Shown here piece by piece: positions 38,295-42,679 of a stretch of DNA of 42,679 bases (position 1 is the first letter of the stretch; each line of letters starts with the position of its first letter). A model generated the notes under the pieces. That model searched no databases. It saw only the letters and a program-made list of their open reading frames with translations, and was not told the DNA's origin. The stretch covers positions 1 through 42,679 of the forward strand of contig NZ_QOCW01000035.1 in NCBI RefSeq assembly GCF_003318295.1. The letters are read 5' to 3'. Made by a program: the position numbers and the translations under genes. The DNA comes from Bacillus taeanensis (GTDB lineage Bacteria; Bacillota; Bacilli; Bacillales; UBA6769).

Positions 38295-38300
38295 TCAAGA

Positions 38301-38332
38301 AAAAGAAGCTTGGGAACCAGGCTTCTTTTTTT
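38301..38332 (+). terminator. rplS terminator
   Basis: AAAAGAAGC (38301-38309) pairs with GCTTCTTTT (38321-38329), with extra TGG/CCA pairs inside, followed by T's. Confidence 0.85.
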
Positions 38333-38370
38333 CACTTTAAGATTGTAATACAAAAGAAGGTGATGTAATC

Positions 38371-39222
38371 ATGACAATACAATGGTTTCCTGGTCATATG
38401 GCCAAAGCAAGACGTGAGATTACAGAAAAGCTTAAACTAATTGATGTCGTCATTGAATTAGTTGATGCACGTATTCCGATCTCGTCACGAAACCCAATGA
38501 TTGATGAGATTGTTAAAAATAAACCGAGGCTTGTCCTTTTAAATAAAGCCGATATGGCGGATCCCTCTTTGACGAAGGAATGGCAGCGATATTTTGAAGA
38601 GAAAAATATGAAAGCTATTGCTATTAACTCACAAACAGGGCAAGGTGTTCAGAAAATTCCGTTAGCAGCAAAAGAACTAATGAAAGATAAACTTAATAAA
38701 ATCATTGAAAAAGGGATGAAACCAAGAGCAATTCGTGCTCTAATTTTAGGAATTCCTAACGTAGGAAAATCTACGTTAATTAATCGATTAGCTAATAAAA
38801 AAATTGCAAAAACTGGAGATCGACCAGGAATTACAAAGCAGCAGCAGTGGATTAAAGTTGGGAAAGACTTAGAGCTGTTAGATACACCAGGAATTCTGTG
38901 GCCGAAATTTGAAGATCAAATCATTGGGCTCCGATTAGCGGCAACAGGGGCAATAAAAGATGAAATTTTGGACTTTCAAGAAGTGGCTGTATTTGTGCTT
39001 CGCTTTTTACAGGAACGCTATCCGGATCGTCTAAAAGAACGCTATCGAATTGAAGAGATTCCAGAAGATGTGATTGAGCTTTTTGACGAAATTGGAAAAA
39101 AGCGCGGTTTTTTAATGAGCGGCGGCTTTATTGATTATGATAAAACAGCAGAAGTTATCTTAAGAGAGCTTCGTTCAGAAAAATTAGGTGCGTTAACATT
39201 TGAAAAACCGAGTGATTTTTAA
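38371..39222 (+). CDS. rbgA: RbgA (YlqF), 50S ribosome assembly GTPase
   Basis: 283 aa circularly permuted GTPase needed for a late step of 50S assembly (docking of L16 and others). Order of motifs: [14 protein letters not shown]4 NKAD (58-61), G1 GIPNVGKS (127-134), switch [11 protein letters not shown]3 [12 protein letters not shown]. The C-terminal ANTAR-like helical domain follows. The P-loop-adjacent catalytic His region (PGHM near the N-terminus) is intact. AAGGTGAT precedes the ATG. The stop codon lies in the terminator stem. Confidence 0.96.
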   Translation: MTIQWFPGHMAKARREITEKLKLIDVVIELVDARIPISSRNPMIDEIVKNKPRLVLLNKADMADPSLTKEWQRYFEEKNMKAIAINSQTGQGVQKIPLAAKELMKDKLNKIIEKGMKPRAIRALILGIPNVGKSTLINRLANKKIAKTGDRPGITKQQQWIKVGKDLELLDTPGILWPKFEDQIIGLRLAATGAIKDEILDFQEVAVFVLRFLQERYPDRLKERYRIEEIPEDVIELFDEIGKKRGFLMSGGFIDYDKTAEVILRELRSEKLGALTFEKPSDF

Positions 39223-39257
39223 CAAAAAGGCAGGCATTCATGCGTGCCTTTTTGTTA
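39220..39257. terminator. rbgA terminator
   Basis: 18-nt arms (39220-39237, 39240-39257) with a single G-G mismatch, a GGCA/TGCC core, an A-tract and a T-tract. The arm begins at the rbgA stop codon. Confidence 0.85.
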
Positions 39258-39304
39258 TACTCAAATTACAAAAGATTATTAATAAAGCGGAAAGTGATGA
39301 GTGT

Positions 39305-40075
39305 ATGAAACTAACATCCATTAAAGAAATTGAACAAGCATTGACTGCAGAAAGTCTTTCAATAGAAGAAATTGAATCATTAAAACAAGATCGTCGAAAA
39401 GGAGTTCAGCGTCTCCTTACAAAGTGGCAGAAACAGCAAAACGAGTTAGAAAATATAAAAAGAATGTTTGAGGACATGTCAGTCTATGAAAAAGACTTGA
39501 AGCTGCAGGGAAAGCAGTTTATTGCCGGAGTAGACGAAGTAGGACGGGGGCCTCTCGCTGGACCTGTTGTGACCGCCGCGGTTATTTTACCTAATGAGCC
39601 GATATTAGGATTAAATGATTCTAAAAAACTCTCTAAATCGAGACGGGAAGAATTGTATAAACAAATTAAAAATCAAGCAGTGGCAATTGGTATCGGAATT
39701 ATGTCAGCAAAAGAAATTGACCAACATAATATTTATCAGGCTACAAAAAAGGCAATGGTACAAGCTGTCAATAACTTAACAATAAAGCCGGATCATTTGT
39801 TAATTGATGCAATGGAACTGCCTCTTCCTATCTCGCAAACATCCATCATTAAAGGGGATGCGAACAGTATTTCGATTGCAGCAGCATCAATTGTTGCTAA
39901 AGTAACCAGAGATAAGATCATGGAAGAATTATCACAAACCTATCCTCAATACGGCTTTGAAAAAAATGCAGGCTACGGTACAAAAGAACATTTAAACGCC
40001 TTGTATAAATATGGCGTAACAGAAGAACACCGTAAAACATTTTCTCCAGTCAAAGAAATGATAACATTAGATTAG
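39305..40075 (+). CDS. rnhB: Ribonuclease HII
   Basis: 256 aa; nicks RNA-DNA hybrids and single ribonucleotides in DNA. The catalytic acids lie in [16 protein letters not shown] (Asp, Glu), [12 protein letters not shown], and LIDAMELPL (Asp). [21 protein letters not shown] and [14 protein letters not shown] are family motifs. The frame continues upstream to 39200, inside rbgA and its terminator; the ATG at 39305 gives the N-terminal length of the B. subtilis protein. The ribosome binding site is modest (GGAAAGTGATG). Confidence 0.93.
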   Translation: MKLTSIKEIEQALTAESLSIEEIESLKQDRRKGVQRLLTKWQKQQNELENIKRMFEDMSVYEKDLKLQGKQFIAGVDEVGRGPLAGPVVTAAVILPNEPILGLNDSKKLSKSRREELYKQIKNQAVAIGIGIMSAKEIDQHNIYQATKKAMVQAVNNLTIKPDHLLIDAMELPLPISQTSIIKGDANSISIAAASIVAKVTRDKIMEELSQTYPQYGFEKNAGYGTKEHLNALYKYGVTEEHRKTFSPVKEMITLD

Positions 40076-40085
40076 GTGATTGTTT

Positions 40086-41396
40086 ATGAATATAAATCAA
40101 GCGGCTTTACAGCTGTTTCATAGTTATGGACATCAAAAAGTGAGCTTAAGTGAAGGACAGCTGTTTGTCGGAAAGGTTACTAAGCTGTTTTCAGGAGGAT
40201 TCGCGCAGTTAGAAGCTGTTAATATGAAATTGACTGCTAAACTTGAGATTCCTCTTTCAGCAGGTAAAAGCTACTTATTTCAAGTAGAAAAATTAGATGA
40301 GATGCCTCATTTAAAACTAGTAGAGGCAAGAGGAGCTTTTAGTAGTTATAACGATGCTACTATTATTTCCAAAGTCATATTGCGACAGCTTTCACTTTCT
40401 TCTTCTGGACAAAATATTCAATTTGTCCGCCGGTTATTAGATGAAGGGCTTCCAATATCAAAATCTCTTTTAACGAGCAGCATTCAATGGTTTAACAATG
40501 GAGAAATAACAACACATGAAATGGCAGCTGTTAAAACACTTGTACAACATCAATTACCATTGACTGAACAAACATTTAAAGCTATTCTTATTTTATTTTC
40601 AAAGGAATCATTAACAAGCTTATTAACTGATTTATCTAGAGTGATAGAAGAAGCTGAGCCTTCAAGCGTAAATGTAGAAAAAGTACAACAAGTAATACGT
40701 CAATTGCTTGAGCTTACACGGAACGTTAAAGAAGAATTAGCAGTAAACGATTCAAAAGGACCACAATCTTCACCTTTTCTTCTGTTAAAACAGCTTATTC
40801 ATTTGCTTGGTGTAAATTATGAAAATGCGGTGCATCGCTTTTCGCTTCAAACAATGTCGTCTAAAAATTTTGAAGAAGAATTGCACACTTTAAAGCCTTT
40901 ACTATTGAATATACTAAACGAAGAGTCTTCTTCTCCACTTAAGATGATGGCAGAACAAGTTGTCAATCGGTTAACAGGAATTCAGCTTGCTAATTATGAA
41001 GATTTTCTCCAAACTATTCTTTTTCAAATTCCTTTTGGAGATAAAACACTTAATCAAGATGCTGTTATTCAATGGCAGGATAAGAAGAAAAATGGAAAAA
41101 TTGATGCAGATTTTTGTAGAATATTATTTCATTTAACCCTTAAAAATTTAAAGGAAACAGTTGTTGATGTTCAAGTTCAAAATAGAATAGTGTCTATTCA
41201 AATTTATACAGAGCATAAAATGGCGGTAGAAACCGTAAATGTATTATCAGGATTATTAAAGAAACAGTTAGCAAATTTCAATTATCACTTGTCACATGTT
41301 AAATTTGTAGAACCAGTTAAGAAAAAAAGTTTTCATAGTCCTTCTCTTCATGAGAAGTTATTTCACTCTTATAAAGGGGTTGACATACAAGTATGA
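40086..41396 (+). CDS. ylqG: YlqG, FliK-like protein of unknown function
   Basis: 436 aa; I know this gene position as B. subtilis ylqG, with no established function. AGGTGAT (40074-40080) selects the ATG at 40086 over the TTG at 40080. The N-terminal 80 residues look like an OB/beta domain (GQLFVGKVTKLFSGGFAQLE, AGKSYLFQVEKLDE); the middle is helical. The last 90 residues (VQNRIVSIQIYTEHKMAVET, then NVLSGLLKKQLANFNYHLSH) follow the pattern of the FliK hook-length-control C-terminal domain. ylqH, whose product resembles the FlhB cytoplasmic domain, overlaps its 3' end by 4 nt, which fits the FliK-FlhB pairing. No signal peptide or membrane segment. Confidence 0.75.
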   Translation: MNINQAALQLFHSYGHQKVSLSEGQLFVGKVTKLFSGGFAQLEAVNMKLTAKLEIPLSAGKSYLFQVEKLDEMPHLKLVEARGAFSSYNDATIISKVILRQLSLSSSGQNIQFVRRLLDEGLPISKSLLTSSIQWFNNGEITTHEMAAVKTLVQHQLPLTEQTFKAILILFSKESLTSLLTDLSRVIEEAEPSSVNVEKVQQVIRQLLELTRNVKEELAVNDSKGPQSSPFLLLKQLIHLLGVNYENAVHRFSLQTMSSKNFEEELHTLKPLLLNILNEESSSPLKMMAEQVVNRLTGIQLANYEDFLQTILFQIPFGDKTLNQDAVIQWQDKKKNGKIDADFCRILFHLTLKNLKETVVDVQVQNRIVSIQIYTEHKMAVETVNVLSGLLKKQLANFNYHLSHVKFVEPVKKKSFHSPSLHEKLFHSYKGVDIQV

Positions 41397-41665
41397 CTCC
41401 TAAAAAGGTAGAGAAAAATGCTGTTGCCCTTTCATATGATGAAGCATATGCTCCGGCTCCTAAAGTCATTGCGAAAGGACAAGGAAAAATAGCAGATCAA
41501 ATTTTAAAAACCGCAAAAGAAAATAATATTCCCATTCAGGAGGATCAATCGCTTGTTGAACTGCTTCAACAATTAAACATTAATGAAACAATTCCTGAAG
41601 ATTTATATGAAGCGGTGGCCGAAATATTTGCTTTTATATATAAGCTTGATCAAAATTTAAAATAA
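41393..41665 (+). CDS. ylqH: YlqH, FlhB C-domain-like (EscU/YscU family) protein
   Basis: 90 aa. It matches the cytoplasmic part of FlhB/YscU export switch proteins after the cleavage site: NAVALSYDEAYAPAPKVIAK, GQGKIADQILKTAKENNIPI, EDQSLVELLQQL and LYEAVAEIFAFIYKL. The membrane domain of FlhB is absent, and the NPTH autocleavage motif is replaced (VEKN just before AVALSYD), so it is probably not cleaved. It starts inside the ylqG end (ATGA). In B. subtilis it also lies between ylqG and sucC and its role is unknown. Confidence 0.88.
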   Translation: MTPKKVEKNAVALSYDEAYAPAPKVIAKGQGKIADQILKTAKENNIPIQEDQSLVELLQQLNINETIPEDLYEAVAEIFAFIYKLDQNLK

Positions 41666-41776
41666 AAGATATAAAAATGATGAGGACCCCGAAATAAGTT
41701 AAGGATATATAGTAGAAAACCTCGTTAAATTGGATAGGCTATACTTATAACCAGTTTAAGGAGTGTTTAAAATAGA

Positions 41777-41944
41777 GTGAAAGAATACGAGGATCTAGAG
41801 GTGAAGATCAAACTGCATGAGGAAGAGATAGCCGAAGAATTTGGCGTCTTTCACAGTGTATCATTAAGAGATTTTTTTACGTATTGGCTGTTAAAAAAAG
41901 CAGAAGAAGAAAGAGAGAACGATCTAAACAAAAAAGAAGAATAA
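41777..41944 (+). CDS. 55-codon ORF, small charged protein of unknown function
   Basis: Not recognised. GTG at 41777 gives 55 aa: a short acidic N-terminus, a middle part HEEEIAEEFGVFHSVSLRDF, then FTYWLLKKAEEERENDLNKK. The middle looks like an amphipathic helix and the tail is Glu/Lys rich. AAGGAG lies 13 nt upstream, rather far. A GTG at 41801 with GAGGAT 6 nt before it would give 47 aa. The TAA lies inside a strong terminator hairpin, as for several certain genes in this window, which supports a real gene. Confidence 0.55.
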   Translation: MKEYEDLEVKIKLHEEEIAEEFGVFHSVSLRDFFTYWLLKKAEEERENDLNKKEE

Positions 41945-41968
41945 GCGCTGTGCTTATTCTTCTTTTTT
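41930..41968. terminator. Terminator with a 17-bp perfect stem before sucC
   Basis: Arms 41930-41946 and 41952-41968 are perfect complements around a 5-nt loop. The right arm ends in six T's and the left arm begins with six A's. It insulates sucC from ylqH and the 55-codon ORF. Confidence 0.9.
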
Positions 41969-42075
41969 ACGTTAGCATCACAACTAAAACTTTGTCGAAA
42001 AAAAAAAGATAGAACTGCAAGCGGAGACTTAAAAGAGATTTGTCGAATTAACAGTGAGAGTGGACAATAGTGAAG

Positions 42076-42105
42076 TTGACATATACAATAATACTATCGT
42101 CTAAT
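42076..42105 (+). promoter_or_regulatory. Sigma-A promoter of sucC(D)
   Basis: Consensus -35 TTGACA (42076-42081), 18-nt spacer, -10 TCTAAT (42100-42105, one mismatch). The leader is about 30 nt. No clear CcpA or CodY site was seen. Confidence 0.75.
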
Positions 42106-42141
42106 TATTTAGTTTTTTTAAAAAAGTTAGGAGGATGGCGA

Positions 42142-42679
42142 ATGAATATCCATGAATATCAAGGGAAAGAAATCCTGAGAAAATATGGAGCAACTGTTCC
42201 AAATGGTAAGGTTGCGTTTTCTCCAGAGGAAGCGGTGGATGCTGCCAAAGAATTAGATTCAAACGTGTATGTCGTGAAAGCTCAAATTCATGCTGGCGGC
42301 CGCGGAAAAGCAGGTGGTGTAAAAATCGCCAAAACTCTTGATGAAGTACGTACATATGCAAAAGAATTAATAGGTCAAACGTTAGTGACCCACCAAACTG
42401 GACCAGAAGGAAAAGAAGTAAAGCGTTTACTCATTGAAGAGGGATGCGATATAAAAAAAGAATATTATATCGGGCTTGTATTAGACCGAGCTGTATCCCG
42501 TATTGTTCTAATGGGATCTGAAGAAGGCGGCACAGAAATTGAAGAAGTGGCTGAAAAAACACCGGAAAAAATCTTTAAAGAAGAAATTGATCCGGCTGTC
42601 GGCTTACAAGGTTATCAAGCGCGCCGTTTAGCGTTTAACATTAACATTCCAAAAGAACTTGTTAATAAAGCGGTAAAAT
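42142..42679 (+). CDS. sucC: Succinyl-CoA synthetase beta subunit (5' part, cut by window end)
   Basis: The open frame runs to the window edge: 179 codons of about 386 are visible. SucC with SucD interconverts succinyl-CoA and succinate while making ATP/GTP in the TCA cycle. [39 protein letters not shown] (ATP-grasp) and [20 protein letters not shown] are diagnostic. TTAGGAGG lies 6-7 nt before the ATG. The beta subunit C-terminal CoA-ligase domain and sucD would lie outside the window. Confidence 0.96.
   Translation, partial: MNIHEYQGKEILRKYGATVPNGKVAFSPEEAVDAAKELDSNVYVVKAQIHAGGRGKAGGVKIAKTLDEVRTYAKELIGQTLVTHQTGPEGKEVKRLLIEEGCDIKKEYYIGLVLDRAVSRIVLMGSEEGGTEIEEVAEKTPEKIFKEEIDPAVGLQGYQARRLAFNINIPKELVNKAVK

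Larger units (their letters stand above)
41666..42141 (+). other. 476-nt stretch between ylqH and sucC
   Basis: It holds a 55-codon ORF (41777-41944), its terminator (41930-41968) and the sucC promoter (42076-42105). I see no RNA gene in it. 41666-41757 has no terminator for ylqH and no confident promoter; 41969-42075 shows nothing recognisable. Confidence 0.7.

Noticed and set aside
39200..39304. Longer N-terminus for rnhB starting inside rbgA
   Set aside because: It would be translated through the rbgA terminator hairpin, has no ribosome binding site, and the ATG at 39305 gives the family length.

Overview
This window is a conserved core-genome block from an AT-rich, endospore-forming member of the Bacillaceae. 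Gene order follows the Bacillus subtilis yloA-to-sucC region almost gene for gene. The 25-residue SpoVM protein, the sporulation-linked Ca2+ ATPase YloB, and the PrkC/PrpC, FapR and RemA genes all fit a Bacillus-type Firmicute. No phage, plasmid, CRISPR, rRNA or tRNA features are visible. I see no undescribed multi-gene system; the novelty is in small intergenic features and lineage-specific gene losses.

Layout. 1-1945: rqcH (minus strand) with a long perfect hairpin terminator, divergent from the Ca2+ ATPase gene yloB. 4785-8119: yicC, remA, gmk, rpoZ and coaBC (RNA turnover, matrix regulation, GMP kinase, RNAP omega, CoA synthesis). 8116-18342: priA, fmt, rsmB, rlmN, prpC, prkC, rsgA and rpe, tightly packed with several stop/start overlaps. 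The peptide deformylase gene def that separates priA from fmt in B. subtilis is missing. 18343-18529: a small inverted-repeat element with a GTCTGACCC repeat sits inside the loop of the rpe terminator. 18530-19592: thiN and spoVM, then rpmB on the minus strand behind a shared bidirectional terminator. 19875-24210: yloU, fakA and recG. The L-serine dehydratase genes sdaAB-sdaAA found here in B. subtilis are absent; in their place are a hairpin and a 35-codon ORF overlapping the recG start. 24292-27897: fapR, plsX, fabD, fabG and acpP behind a FapR operator (lipid synthesis). 28018-35417: rnc, smc, ftsY, ylxM and ffh (RNase III, chromosome organisation, SRP targeting). 35501-39222: rpsP, khpA, ylqD, rimM, trmD, rplS and rbgA (ribosome and tRNA maturation), with an L19-leader-like RNA before rplS. 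39305-42679: rnhB, ylqG-ylqH (resembling a stand-alone FliK/FlhB C-domain pair), a 55-codon ORF, and the 5' part of sucC.

Most genes serve translation, ribosome assembly, protein targeting, replication restart/chromosome handling and lipid synthesis. Regulation visible in the sequence: several sigma-A-type promoters (best before ylxM-ffh, rpsP, rplS and sucC), the FapR box, many intrinsic terminators (often with the gene's stop codon inside the stem), translational coupling, and five TTG start codons (prpC, yloU, plsX, ylqD, rimM) plus GTG for fakA. Start codons were chosen by ribosome-binding-site spacing and family N-termini, and several differ from the longest reading frame. Statements about B. 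subtilis are from memory of that genome, not from a search.
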